DNA of 45,191 bases from assembly GCA_030448225.1 (NCBI GenBank), contig JAUJNJ010000057.1, positions 1-45,191 on the forward strand, read 5' to 3'. Source of the DNA: Phycisphaerae bacterium. GTDB lineage: Bacteria; Planctomycetota; Phycisphaerae; Tepidisphaerales; Tepidisphaeraceae. The notes below the pieces were generated by a model. It searched no databases. It saw only the letters and a program-made list of their open reading frames with translations, and was not told the origin of the DNA. Positions 25,030-35,049 of this stretch are shown here, piece by piece (the first letter of the stretch is position 1; the number at the start of each line of letters is the position of its first letter). Position numbers and translations under genes: made by a program.

Positions 25030-25209
25030 TTGAACCACGGAGACACGGAGACACGGAGGTAGGAGGAGAGACGAAGATGAGAGGATGGAGGATCGAGGAA
25101 GACGAAAAGCCGCGCGTGGTCCGTTCGTCTTCCTCGATCTTCCATCCCTCCATCCTCCGTGCTCGCCTTCTCTGCCTCCTCTCCGTGTCTCCGTGTCTCC
25201 GTGGTTCAA
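25030..25209. repeat. Long palindrome, repeat family A (best copy)
   Basis: TTGAACCACGGAGACACGG... (25030-25058) is the perfect complement of 25181-25209, 29 of 29. Further in, 25083-25106 (GGATGGAGGATCGAGG...) pairs with 25124-25147 at 23 of 24. The hairpin would be about 180 bases long with a 17-base tip. It ends 19 bases before the cobA-hemD start. Confidence 0.9.
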
Positions 25210-25228
25210 TTCCACGTCATTCTGCTAG

Positions 25229-26844
25229 ATGCACGACGACGAATCGCTCCCCCGAACGAACGAGGCGCTTTTGGCTTCAAATGAACAACGCGGCATCGTC
25301 CACCTCGTCGGCGCCGGCCCCGGCGACCCCGGCCTCATCACCGTGCGCGGCGCGGCGCTGCTGGCGCGGGCCGACGTCGTCGTCTACGACTACCTCGCCA
25401 ACCCGCAACTCCTCGTGCGCACTGCGCGCCCGGCGTCGAGACGATCTACGTCGGCAAGAAGGCCGCGTCGCACTCGATGACGCAGGAGCAGATCAACGCG
25501 CTGCTCGTCGAGCACGGCGCGGCGGGCCGGCGCGTCGTGCCTCAAGGGGGCGACCCGTTCGTCTTCGGCCGCGGCGGCGAGGAATGCGAGGCGCTGGCCG
25601 CCGCGGGCGTGGCGTTCGAGGTCGTGCCCGGCATCACCGCCGCGCTGGCGGCCCCGGCGTACGCGGGCATCCCCGTCACGCACCGCGACTTCAACTCGTC
25701 CTTCACGTTCATCACCGGCCACGAGAAGGAGGAGGACTACAAGGAGGCCGAGGCGAAGCAGCGCCAGCCCGGCTCGGGCGCGAGCGACCTCGATTGGGCG
25801 TCGATCGCGAGGCTGCCGTGCGTCGCGTTCTACATGGGCGTGAAGTCGCTGCCGCGGATCTGCCAGAAGCTGACGGAGAACGGCATGTCGCCCGACACGC
25901 CCGCCGCCACGATCCGGTGGGGCACCACGCCGCGGCAGCGGACGATCGTCGGCACGATCGCCGACCTGCCGCAGCGCGTGGCCGAGGCGAAGCTCGCGCC
26001 GCCCGCGCTGACGATCGTCGGGCGGGTGGTGAGCCTGCGCGAGACGATGAACTGGTTCGAGCGCCGCCCGCTGTTCGGCCAGACCGTCGTCGTCACCCGC
26101 ACGCGCCAGCAGGCGAGCGATTTGTCCGACCGATTGATCGTGTTCGGCGCGAACGTGATCGAGGCGCCGACGATCGAGCTGTCGCCGCCGGACGAGTGGT
26201 CGGGCGTCGACGAGGTCTTCGGCCGGATCAACGCGTACGACTGGGTCGTCTTCACCAGCGCCAACGGCGTGCGGTTCGCCAAGCAGCGCCTGCTCGAGAC
26301 CGGCCAAGACGCCCGCGCGTTCGCCTCGGCCAAGGTCGCCGCCATCGGCGACGCCACGGCCGCCGCCGTGCGCGACGAGTTGTGCCTCACGGTCGACCTC
26401 TGCCCCGACAGCTTCGTCGCCGAGGCGCTGGCCGACGCGCTGGCGGCGGCGGGGGAGGTGCGGGGCCGCCGGTTCCTCCTGCTCCGCGCCGACATCGCCC
26501 GCCCCGTCCTCCGCGAGCGCCTCCAGCGCGACGGCGCCGCCGAGGTGAACGACGTGCCGATCTACGAGACGACGCCCGCCGCCGCGCTCCCGCCGCCGCT
26601 GATCGACGCGCTGGCGGCGCGGGAGGTGACGTGGGTGACGTTCACCAGCAGCAGCACCGCGAAGAACTTCGCGACCCTGCTCGGCCCGGATTATCGAGGG
26701 AAACTCGAAGGCGTGCGGATCGCGAGCATCGGCCCGATCACGACCGCCACGCTGCGCGAACTCGGACTGGAGCCGACCGTTCAGGCCGAGACGTTCAACC
26801 TCGACGGGCTGATGGCGGCGCTCGCGTCGTCGAGCGGCGGGTGA
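25229..26844 (+). CDS. cobA-hemD: Uroporphyrinogen-III methyltransferase / synthase fusion, one frameshift
   Basis: About 538 residues. The first half is SUMT (CobA), which methylates uroporphyrinogen III with SAM toward sirohaem or B12: [19 protein letters not shown] (residues ~24-42), [17 protein letters not shown] (~110), [19 protein letters not shown] and [15 protein letters not shown]. The second half (from ~residue 285) is uroporphyrinogen-III synthase: [31 protein letters not shown] and [16 protein letters not shown] break near 25420 separates the start from [20 protein letters not shown]. In addition RxVRLKGGDPF of the family reads VVPQGGDPF here: three bases appear lost, including one from a G run. 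Such fusions are common and supply the methylated product directly. Downstream overlaps a convergent gene. Confidence 0.9.
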
Positions 26845-27182
26845 GGGAGCATGGGGCTCGGCACGACCGTTACCGCGGCCGTCGCGTGATGCCAAGCATC
26901 GCGTGAGCCGTCGCGGCCGCCCGCCGCCTCGGCGACGACGCGCTCGGCGGCGCGGGAGAAGAGCACGGCCCAGCCGGCGGCATCCTTCAGGGCCACTTCC
27001 AGTTTGATCCGGTACTGGTTCAGGAGCTCCGCATCGCGCTGCGCCGGCCGGGCGCTGCGGAGCTCCTCCGCCATCGGCAGGTGCATGTCCGCCTCGGCCA
27101 GCACGCGCATCGCGTCCTCGATGCGGCGGCGGACGCGGGCGACTTCGTTTGCGAGCGCGGTGTCGTGGGGGTGACCATCCAT
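26781..27182 (-). CDS. Helical protein of unknown function
   Basis: 133 residues from the ATG at 27182. The core ALANEVARVRRRIEDAMRVL, MAEELRSARPAQRDAELLNQ and YRIKLEVALKDAAGWAVLF reads as three amphipathic helices, perhaps a four-helix bundle or coiled coil. The last ~30 residues (Pro/Ser-rich) overlap the cobA-hemD end by 64 bases in the convergent direction, which is unusual and may mean that the real stop is hidden by an indel. I do not recognise it. The coding pattern is better than chance, but the gene is not certain. Confidence 0.45.
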   Translation of the reverse strand: MDGHPHDTALANEVARVRRRIEDAMRVLAEADMHLPMAEELRSARPAQRDAELLNQYRIKLEVALKDAAGWAVLFSRAAERVVAEAAGGRDGSRDAWHHATAAVTVVPSPMLPHPPLDDASAAISPSRLNVSA

Positions 27183-27615
27183 GGCGAACGCATTGTTGCC
27201 GCGCCGACGCCGCAAATCTTCCAGGAAATGCCGCAAACGCGCTACCCATTTTCGCCGACGAACGTGCCGAACCCGTACCCTCACGCCGCCGAAGTTCGAG
27301 AAACGACGGCAGTTCCCTACGAAAGATGCCGAGCACGCCACCGCTCAACGGAAGATGACGTCCTTCGTGACGTACATGGTCTGAAACGGCTGTGACGTAC
27401 GCGCCCGTCCCGCCGTCGGGGCGAGCATGCCGTCTTGTCCCGCCGCACGTGCGCCTACGATCGGCCGCGCGGCGTCGGAGCACCGCGGCTACACCGCGTA
27501 GCGAGCGGGCGCTCGCGGGAACCTTCGGGTAAAACTCCCGCGGCGTTCGAAGTCGCCATAGGATTCGCCGCGCTGCTCCGGCCGCGCGAGAACTCACCGG
27601 ACGGAGGCAAACACG
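27183..27615. other. Gene-free region
   Basis: 433 bases between divergent genes. Short open frames exist on the plus strand but with no conserved content. A less GC-rich part (27200-27390) may contain promoters for both sides. No repeat seen. Confidence 0.35.
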
Positions 27616-28605
27616 ATGGAAATGCGCACGCTCGGCCGCGGCGGATTGCAGGTTTCGGCGATGGGGCTCGGCTGCATGGGGATGTCGGACTTCTACGGCA
27701 GCCGCGACGACGCCGAGTCGATCGCCACCGTCCACGCGGCGATCGACGCCGGCGTGAACTTCCTCGACACCGCCGACATGTACGGCCCCTACACGAATGA
27801 GCAGCTCGTCGGCCGCGCGATCCGCGAGCCGGCGCGACTCCGTCGTGCTGGCGACGAAGTTCGGCATCGTCCGCGACCTGGCCAACCCCGCCGTCCGCGG
27901 CGTAAACAGGAAGCCGGACTACGTCCGCTCCTCCTGCGACGCGAGCCTCAAGCGCTCGGCGTCGACGTGATCGACCTGTACTACCAGCACCGCGTCGACC
28001 CGGACACGCCGATCGAGGAGACCGTCGGCGCGATGGCCGACCTCGTGCGACAGGGGAAGGTGCGGCACCTGGGGCTGTCCGAGGCGGGCGCCGACACGCT
28101 CCGCCGCGCGGCGGCCGTCCACCCGATCGCCGCGCTGCAGAGCGAGTACTCGATCTGGAGCCGCGACGTCGAGGACGGCCCGCTGCCCGCCTGCCGCGAG
28201 CTCGGCATCGGCTTCGTCGCCTACAGCCCGCTCGGCCGCGGGTTCCTCACCGGGCAGATCAAGCGCTTCGAGGACCTCGAGCCCGACGACTACCGCCGCC
28301 TCTCGCCGCGCTTCCAGGGCGAGAACTTCGACAAGAACCTCGCGCTCGTCGGCCGCATCGGCGAGATGGCAAAGGCCAAGGGGCGCACGCCCTCGCAACT
28401 CGCGCTTGCGTGGGTGCTGTCGCGCGGGCCGGACGTCGTGCCGATCTTCGGCACGAAGCGCCGCACCTACCTGCGCGAAAACCTCGCCGCCCTGGACGTG
28501 GAACTCAGCGAAGACGAACTCCGCCAGATCGACGCCGCCGCCCCCAAGGGCGCGGCCGCAGGCGAGCGCTACCCGGCCAGCATGATGCACATGGTGAATC
28601 GGTAG
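27616..28605 (+). CDS. Aldo/keto reductase
   Basis: 329 residues, normal length. It reduces aldehydes or ketones with NADPH; the substrate is unknown. Motifs: [40 protein letters not shown] (catalytic Asp and Tyr, residues ~50-55), [20 protein letters not shown] (catalytic His) and [15 protein letters not shown]. Between about 27835 and 27945 the frame is wrong (text such as [13 protein letters not shown]); the other frame gives [13 protein letters not shown], with the catalytic Lys, and [17 protein letters not shown]. So two indels cancel within 110 bases. GGAGG stands 10 bases before the ATG. It is most like the AKR13 / YakC group with the N-terminal GLGCMGMS motif. Confidence 0.9.
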   Translation: MEMRTLGRGGLQVSAMGLGCMGMSDFYGSRDDAESIATVHAAIDAGVNFLDTADMYGPYTNEQLVGRAIREPARLRRAGDEVRHRPRPGQPRRPRRKQEAGLRPLLLRREPQALGVDVIDLYYQHRVDPDTPIEETVGAMADLVRQGKVRHLGLSEAGADTLRRAAAVHPIAALQSEYSIWSRDVEDGPLPACRELGIGFVAYSPLGRGFLTGQIKRFEDLEPDDYRRLSPRFQGENFDKNLALVGRIGEMAKAKGRTPSQLALAWVLSRGPDVVPIFGTKRRTYLRENLAALDVELSEDELRQIDAAAPKGAAAGERYPASMMHMVNR

Positions 28606-28639
28606 CGGCCGGCGACCCTGGCGTGGACGGGTCGCCTGG

Positions 28640-28738
28640 TAGTCGCGACGCCTGCGTCGCGGTTGTGGCCGAGCCACGAGTTTTCGCGGATAAGAGGTTC
28701 GCCGCTGCGCGTCGACCGCGACGCAGGCGTCGCAACTA
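28640..28738. repeat. Inverted repeat, family E
   Basis: TAGTCGCGACGCCTGCGTCG... (28640-28663) pairs with 28715-28738 at 23 of 24 positions; the loop is 51 bases. It follows the aldo/keto reductase stop by 35 bases. Confidence 0.75.
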
Positions 28739-28803
28739 TCCTGGGGACGGAGCGTCATCAACCACCGGCGCGCCGTCACGCGGCGGTAGATCGGTCGCGC
28801 GAC

Positions 28804-28849
28804 CTCCCTGTTCCCCGATACTCCGGGACGCGGGTGGGGGAGAAGGGTT
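28804..28849 (+). repeat. Repeat family B copy (diverged)
   Basis: CTCCCTGTTCCCCGATACTC, then CGGGACGCGGGTGGGGGAG. The dyad is weaker than in the other copies. It lies between the convergent aldo/keto reductase and C45 genes. Confidence 0.6.
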
Positions 28850-28918
28850 CCCGCCGGTCGCGCGTCCACTTCGTGGAGTGTCCCCCGCGCGGCCCACCAC
28901 GTCGCCGTAACCTCCGCC

Positions 28919-30888
28919 TCACTCCCGTGCCGCCGCCGTCGCCGGCTTGCCGTCGATCAGCTCGCGCAGGTTGTATTTCGTGTAGCGGGTGTGGCTGGCG
29001 ACGTTCTTCGCGTCGGCGTTGGCGACGTGGAAGTCGAGCGTGTCGGGGACGAACAGCACCGACTGGATGTTGCTCGGCATGCACACCGGGCGGGTCATCA
29101 GCTCGCGGGCGCTCTCGGCGGTGAACGTGCCGAACTTGTCCTTCACGCGGCCGACCAGCGCCTCGTACCGCTCGCCGGCGCTGAGCAGCACGGCGTCGTC
29201 GACGGCGTGTTTCAGCCGCGGGTGGGTCTGGCCGGGGGCGATCGTCTCGAACGTGGTGGGCGTGGCGGCGATGCCGACGGCGGTCTTCTGGCGGCCGTCG
29301 GAGACGATGTAGTAGTACTCGCACGTCCGCGGGCCCTTGCGCATGATCGCGACGGCCTCCTCCAGCGTGTCGGCCTGCTCCATCACCTCGCGGAGCAGCT
29401 GCGCCATCGGCTTGCCGTCCCACGCGCCGTAGCCGCCGCCGCCCATCTCGCCGACGGCGATCCCCTTTTCGTTCATCGCCGTCACGGTGCCGACGAACCC
29501 GGCGTAGCTGGCGTTGACCCATGCGTGCCCGTGCTCGGGCTGGTGGACGATCAGCACCGCGTTCTGCTCGAGGCCCGCGCCCTTGAGGTAGTCGAGCACG
29601 CGGCCGTGGTAGACGTGCCCGTCCTTGCTCGCGCCCGGCAGCAGCGCGAAGCCGGAGCAGTGGAATAGCTCGGGGAAGAAGTTCGCCAGCCGCGCCTCCT
29701 GGCGGTGCACGCCGACCGCGTCGGCCAGCGCGTCCATCTCGCGCAGGACCTTCTGGTCGATGAACGGCTCGAGCCGCGCCTGCGCGCCCTCGATCTCGCC
29801 GAAGAACCACCGGCCCGTGCCGATCGAGCTGCCGACGCCGATGCCGTACAGGATCTTGTCCATCACGTCGCGGATCTCGGCCTTGAGCAGCTCGCCGTGC
29901 TGGCGGCCCATCTCGGCGGGCGTGCCCTTGAGGAACAGCACGCGCGTGCCGTCGATCCGCTCGAGCCGCCCGCGGCCGCTGCGGGCGACGACCTCGCGGG
30001 CGCCGACCGCCGGGCCGGCCAGCGACGGGATCTGCTGCGACAGCAGCGAGGGCCCCACGTCGAGGAACCGTACGAGGTGCGCCAGCGCCACCCGCTCCAC
30101 CCGGTCCCCCGCGTTCGACGCCGGCCGCCAGGTGTCGGCCGTCGGGCGGTCGACGATCTCGACCTTCGCGAGGTCGAGTTGCACGTCGAGGCCCTTGCCG
30201 TTGGAAATCGCCAGCCGCGCGGGCATGCCGTCGTCGCGGCGGACCCATAACCTGGCCCGCACGCCCCCGGCGCGCTCGCCGAGCATCGCGGCCGTGAGCG
30301 GGAACGGCGCCAGCGCGAGCACGTCGCACGCCGCGCCCGCCACCTCCCGCGGCCCGCCGGGCGCGAGCGTCGCGTGGACGAGCAGCGGGACCAGCGCCAG
30401 CTGCTCGCGCGTCAGCGGCAGGGCGAGCGGCGCCAGCGTCGTGCGGTCGAGCTGATCGGGAAAGGCTTGGAACACCGGCACGTCCGCCGCGCGCTCGACC
30501 AGCGCGAACTTCTTGGCCGGGCACGTGCGCCCAAAGCTGCTGCCCGTCGCGGCCGAACGCGTGCGTCTTGCCGTCGGCGGTCGCCGTGACGCGCAGGCGG
30601 TCGGGCGCTGGAACGCGAGGTCGACGATCGCGCCGCCGGCCTCCTTCGGCAGACCGGTCGCCTTCGCCACCGTCACCCGCGTCCGCACCATCTTCGGGGC
30701 GGCGCCGGCTCCGGCTCGACGAGGGCCGCCCACCGCGCCAGCGATCGCGACAGCAGCCTGCGCGTCCGGCGGCGGGCCGTCCGCGGCGCGGCGCGTGACG
30801 GTGCGATCACGACGGCGACCACGAGCGCGAGCAGCAGCAGCGGGGCGGCGAGAAGCCGAACGTTGGAGGCCGCGGGAGTTCGACGCAT
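28919..30888 (-). CDS. C45-type acyltransferase/peptidase with an extra N-terminal domain
   Basis: About 655 residues. The C-terminal 350 residues are a peptidase C45 / acyl-CoA:6-aminopenicillanate acyltransferase-like N-terminal-nucleophile domain: RLERIDGTRVLFLKGTPAEM, GRQHGELLKAEI, FFPELFHCSGFALLPG (likely nucleophile Cys, ~residue 409), YHGRVLDYLKGAGLEQNAVL, ASYAGFVGTVTAMNEKGIAV and GKPMAQLLREVMEQADTLEE. Before it lies a membrane anchor or signal (VRLLAAPLLLLALVVAVVIA) and a ~250-residue region with GLPKEAGGAIVDLAFQ and LDVQLDLAKVEIVDRP that resembles LolA/DUF2092-like lipid-carrier strands. Frame breaks near 30520, 30610 and 30700 affect that part only. In the family the Cys is exposed by self-cleavage; here the long N-terminus would be the removed or separate part. 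The amide or ester substrate is unknown. Confidence 0.8.
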
Positions 30889-31053
30889 AATGGGGTCCTG
30901 CGGTGGGGCGTGTGACGAAGGGCCGGCCGGCGACGGTTCGCCGACGCCCCGCCGCGGGCGTTGGCCGGCGGGCCGGGCCCACCTTAGGAGTGGCCCGACG
31001 GGCCGTCAACGCAATTCGCCGGCCGACCGGCCGCGCGAGGAAAGGTTTTGGCC

Positions 31054-31283
31054 ATGCGATCGTTGCTCGCGCGACTGCCGTTCTCGTTCCTGATCATCGG
31101 GGTGGCTCGGCTACATGGGCTACCGCGGCGCCAAGGGCCTCGACGGCCCGGTGACGACCGGGGCGCATCGCGATCTACTTTATCGCCTCGGTCCTCGCGC
31201 TGTCGCTGTCGATGGCCGCCTTCCGCGAGCGCCACCGCCGACACTTCGCCGCCGACGACGACCAGCGACTGCCCCCGCTCTGA
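31054..31283 (+). CDS. Small two-helix membrane protein, frameshifted
   Basis: About 76 residues over three frames: MRSLLARLPFSFLIIG, then WLGYMGYRGAKGLDGPVTTG, then RIAIYFIASVLALSLSMAAF and RERHRRHFAADDDQRLPPL. The joined text has two membrane helices and a charged tail. GAGGAAAGG lies nine bases before the ATG. The conserved reading on both sides of each break supports a real gene with two extra or missing bases (near 31100 and 31165). Divergent from the C45 gene. Function unknown. Confidence 0.6.
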
Positions 31284-31418
31284 TTCTCTCGCGGGACGCA
31301 TCGGGGTGGACGGGTTGCTCCACGCTTTGCTGCCTCTCCGTCCGATCTCGCCGCCTCCGTCGATCCCGCGTTCGCCCGGACGTTTGCGTACCGATCTTCC
31401 ATCGTTCCTGCCAAAGAA

Positions 31419-31444
31419 AGCCGCCCGTCGGGTGACGGGCGGCT
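31419..31444 (-). terminator. Rho-independent terminator of the coiled-coil gene
   Basis: AGCCGCCCGTC and GACGGGCGGCT pair perfectly (11 bp) around a GGGT loop. On the minus strand the stem is followed by TTCTTTGG, which fits termination of the gene read from 32201. Confidence 0.75.
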
Positions 31445-31449
31445 CGTTG

Positions 31450-32201
31450 CTGAGACAAAAGATGGCGGGCGGGCGACGGGCTCACGGCCCTTCGGGGGAG
31501 CCGGAGCGGGAGCGGGAGCGGGTGCGGACGGGGCGGGCGGCGGCGGGCCTCGCCGGCCGACTTCATCGCCTGCTGCAGGCCCGTGCGGGCCGTCTGCAAC
31601 TGCTGCTCGGCGGTCTCGACGGCCTGGGCGGCGGCCAGGTATTCCTGGTCCGACTCCAGCGCTCGCGCGCTCGCCCTCGAGGGCGGCCAGGTCCTGCTTG
31701 GCCGTGTCCCACTGCTCCTTCGCCGTGGCGACGGCCTCGCTCGACTGGACCGACTCCATCTCCATCTTCTTCATCGCCAGCCCGGCCTCGGTCAGGTCGG
31801 TCGTCAGCGTGCGGATCGTCGCGTCGTCGGCGTTGGTGGCGGCGTCGAGCGCGGTCTTGGCCTGCTCGCGGCTTGGCGACCGTCTCCTTGTACTGCTCGT
31901 TCGCGTTCAGCTCCGCCTTGGTCTTGCGCAGGGCGGCGTCGTAGTCGGCCCGGGCCTTGGCGACGCGGCTTCTGCGTCTTGGTGTAGTCGCCGGTGCCCT
32001 CGAACGACGCCTCGACCTTCGTCCGCACGGCGGCCAGGTCCTTCTTGGCGGCGTTGACCGCCGCCTGGGCGGCCGTCACCTGCTGCCGGGCGGTCGCCAT
32101 CGCGGATTTGTCCGCCTGGGCCGGCGACGTCGAGGGCCACGCCGCCAGCGCCCGAAGGCGAACAGTCCGGCCACGACCGCTTTCGTCCACTGGTTCATCA
32201 T
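31450..32201 (-). CDS. Secreted coiled-coil protein, frameshifted
   Basis: About 245 residues over several frames. It starts MMNQWTKAVVAGLFAF, probably a signal peptide ending near STSPAQA, with GAGGAG before the ATG. The body is a long helical heptad-rich region: DKSAMATARQQVTAAQAAVN, AAKKDLAAVRTKVEASFEGT, ARADYDAALRKTKAELNANE, GLAMKKMEMESVQSSEAVAT, KEQWDTAKQDLAALEGERA and QLQTARTGLQQAMKSAGEA. The C-terminus is Pro/Ala-rich (APSAPAPAPAPAPPKG) and its exact stop is hidden by indels; it must lie before the terminator at 31444. It is likely a periplasmic structural or adaptor protein. No family name can be given. Confidence 0.65.
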
Positions 32202-32581
32202 GTCTCCTCTGCTGCGTCGGCCTCGCACGACCCGCCCGGCACCCGCGTGGCCCGGCCGGTCGGCATACCCCTAATGAAGTGCGACCTGTACCACAAACGT
32301 TAGGATAATTCCCGACGCCGGGGATCGGCGGTCGGGCGCGGGGCGGGCCGTTGCCGCCTCCGGTTGATTATACCGCGCCGGCGAATCAAATGTTTCGCAC
32401 CCGCCCGCGCCGCGCCACGAGCCGCCCCGCGGGGCCGGCACGACCGCGTCGACCTACCCACACTAACAAAACCGGGCGGCCGCGTCAAAGCGGGCGCTTG
32501 TGCGATCGGCCTCGGCCGGTCACAATGCGGCGGTCCGAACGACGGGAACGACGGCCGCACGGGCTCGCCAAGGAGGCGCAG
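32202..32581. other. Divergent intergenic region
   Basis: 380 bases between the coiled-coil gene (minus) and the gene at 32582 (plus). AT-richer patches around 32266-32310 and 32360-32395 look like promoter DNA. No gene or repeat recognised. Confidence 0.35.
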
Positions 32582-32928
32582 ATGAGCGACGAAGAGACGG
32601 AGTTGCGGACGACGCTGTCGACGATGCAGCGGGAACTCGAGACCGAGCTGAGCACGCTCGGGACGTTCGTCGGCCGCTTCCGCGGGTTGGACGCGCCGGA
32701 GGGCGAGGACCTCGCCCGCAACACGCTGCGCGCGCCTACGAGGCCGTCGCCGACGTGCTGCGCATGGTCCGCCAGATGCGCGAGGAGGACCGCTCGTCCC
32801 TGCCCGGGCCCACCCTCGCCAGCCAGTTCCCCGAGACCGAAGACGCGGGGTTGGGGAGCGGATCGGTTAACGCGGTGCGCGCGCGCGCGGGCCTCGCCGG
32901 GGCGGACGGATGCGCGACCCAAGGGTGA
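32582..32928 (+). CDS. Protein of unknown function, one frameshift
   Basis: About 115 residues. The first part, MSDEETELRTTLSTMQRELE and TELSTLGTFVGRFRGLDAPE, is helical and acidic; it breaks near 32738 and continues in another frame as AYEAVADVLRMVRQMREED, then LPGPTLASQFPETEDAG. Both halves keep the same style and together reach a stop at 32926-32928, followed at once by a hairpin terminator. GGAGGCGC stands before the ATG. No known domain. Confidence 0.55.
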
Positions 32929-32930
32929 CT

Positions 32931-32957
32931 GGCGTGGTCACCTTAGGTGACCACGCC
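32931..32957. terminator. Perfect hairpin between convergent genes
   Basis: GGCGTGGTCACC and GGTGACCACGCC form a 12-bp perfect stem with a 3-base loop, three bases after the stop of the gene at 32582 and 27 bases past the end of the convergent fusion gene. No T run is present. Confidence 0.65.
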
Positions 32958-32984
32958 GCGACGACTGACGGGCATCGCGATCGC

Positions 32985-35049
32985 TCAGTTCCTTCGATTT
33001 TCCCAGATCCGATCGACCTCTTCGTCGACTCGGTACTTCGAAGCATCGCGGTGCCCCGTCACGCCCGCAGGTCGAGCCAAGCGCACCTCGTCGGGCGTCA
33101 GTTCGACCTCCAGTGCCCGCAGGCTCGACGCGGTCTGCGCGTCGACCGCGGGCCGATCAGCGGGAACGTCGGGAACGGCTGGCGCAGCACGTACGCCAGC
33201 CGCGACGTTGATCTCCGCCACGCCACGCTTCGCCGCAAGTTCCGCGCGCGCGGGCCTTGCGCCCGGAAGTTGTCGTCGCTGTACCAGCACCGGACGAGTT
33301 CCGCGTCCTCTCGCCGATCGGGCGCGGCGCGGCGTGAAGAACCCGCGCCCTGCGCCGACCACGCCAGCAGCGGCGTGCCGGTCCGCTCGTGCCACGCCCG
33401 GCTCTCGTCGTCGCTCGACGCGACGCACCCGGGCCACGCGCCGCCACCATCCGCGCGAGGCTGAAGTTGTTGCTGACGACGCCGAAGCCGATCAACCCGT
33501 TGCGACGCGCGTACTCGTTGGCGGCCTCGACGCGGGCCGTCGTCCAGTTCGCCGAACACCGTAATCCGCCCGGCCCGCGCGTGCTCGTTGAGCACGTCGA
33601 CGAACTCGCCGACCGGCACCGCCTCGTCGTCGCGGTGCAGGCAGTAGAGGTCGAGGTGGTCGGTGCCGAGCCGGTCGAGGCTCTCCAGCAGTTGCCCCGT
33701 GACGGCGTCGGCAGCAGTCGGGCGTGTGGGCGCCCTTGCCGAGGATCACCACCCGGTCGCGCACGCCACGGCTGTTGACCCACTGGCCCAGCGTGCGGTC
33801 CGACGCGCCGCCGCCGTAGACGTGCGGTGTCGAACGCGTTGCCGCCGCGGCTCGAAGTAGTCGTCGAAGATCGCCATCGCCTCGCGCGCCTCGGGGTAGA
33901 AGCCGGCGAAGTCCGCGTCGATCACGAGCCGCGCGACCGGCTTGTCGATCCCCTCGACCCGCCCGTATTTCATCGCCGGCGCCGTCGGCACTCGCAGCGC
34001 GCCGCGACGGGCTGGCGGGCTGTGGAGTTTTTCCGCCTCGTACTCCAGCCCGATCGCCGTCCGCCAGCGGTCGAGCGTCCGCATGTTGCCGAGCGTGTCC
34101 GCCCAACTCATCGCGGGGAACACGGCCTGCCGGCCGGCGAGGTGCGCCGCGACCGTGTCGGCCTCGAGCGCGTAGAGCGACGCCGCGCGTCGACGGTGAT
34201 CTCCCGCGGCGCGCCCGCCCGCGCGCGTGAGGACGATCCTCGCGTCGGCCTCGGGGTTCCACGGCTTGGGCAGGTAGATGCTCCCTCGGAGCCGAAGATC
34301 CGCACGACGTTCTCCGCCTCCACCGCCACGCCCGCCGACACCTGCGCGATCACGTCGCCCGGGAACCGCAGCACCGCCGACCACTCGTCGACGCCGGTCG
34401 TGCCGAGGCGGCCGACGGCCCGCACCTCCAGCGGCTCGGCGATCGTGCCGCCCGCCGCCACGCCGGCCACGAGCCGGGCCATCGACACCGGTAGCACCCG
34501 ACGTCGAGGATGCCGCCGCCGCCGTGCGCGTTGGCGTAGAGCCGGCTGTTGACGTCGAACGGCGCGTTGAAGCAGAACGCGGCGGTGATCAGCCGCACGT
34601 CGCCGATCGCGCGTTCGCGGAGCAGTTCGACGAGGCGGGCGATCAGCGGGTGGCAGCGGTACATGAACGCCTCCATGAGGAAGACGTCGTTCGCCCGCGC
34701 GCGCCTCGACGATCGCAGTCGCCTCGGCGTGGTTCATCCCCAGCGGCTTCTCGCAGAGCACGTGCTTCCCCGCCTCGGCGGCGCGGATCGCCCACTCCGC
34801 GTGCAGCGGGTGCGGCATCGAGATGTAAACCGCCTGAACCGCCGGGTCGGCCAGCAGCGCCTCATAACTGCCGTGACATTGCAAGATGCCGAACGCCTTC
34901 CCAAACGCCTCCGCCGACGCGGTCGACCGACTCCCCACCGCCACGAGCGCGCCGGTCTTCGAGTCGGCCAACCCTTTGGCGAAGACCGTGGCGATGTTCC
35001 CCGTGCCGAGAATGCCCCACCGAAGCCGCGGCGTCTGCGTCTGCGTCAT
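32985..35049 (-). CDS. Gfo/Idh/MocA dehydrogenase fused to an aldo/keto reductase, frameshifted
   Basis: About 688 residues in one gene. The first ~350 are a Gfo/Idh/MocA NAD(P)-dependent sugar dehydrogenase: RLRWGILGTGNIATVFAKGL (Rossmann loop), AVYISMPHPLHAEWAIRAAE and GKHVLCEKPLGMNHAEA (the EKP motif), with later frames giving LLRERAIGDVRLITAAFCFN and GDVIAQVSAGVAVEAENV. From ~360 on it is an aldo/keto reductase: MKYGRVEGIDKPVARLV, then across breaks NAFDTAHVYGGG (catalytic Asp, Tyr), RDRVVILGKGAH (Lys), LDRLGTDHLDLYCLHRDD (His), ARRNGLIGFGVVSNNFSLAR and a tail ending VDEEVDRIWENRRN. The join region (34280-33850) is open in one frame through SIYLPKPWNPEADARIVL to FAGFYPEAREAMAIFDDYFE, so the fusion does not depend on the indels. 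It probably oxidises and reduces the same sugar in turn. GGGAGAG precedes the ATG. Confidence 0.82.

Noticed and set aside
25200..25213. GGTTCAATTCC resembling a tRNA T-loop
   Set aside because: It is the end of the family A palindrome; no acceptor, D or anticodon stem can be formed around it. The same applies to GGTTCAAAT near 9334.
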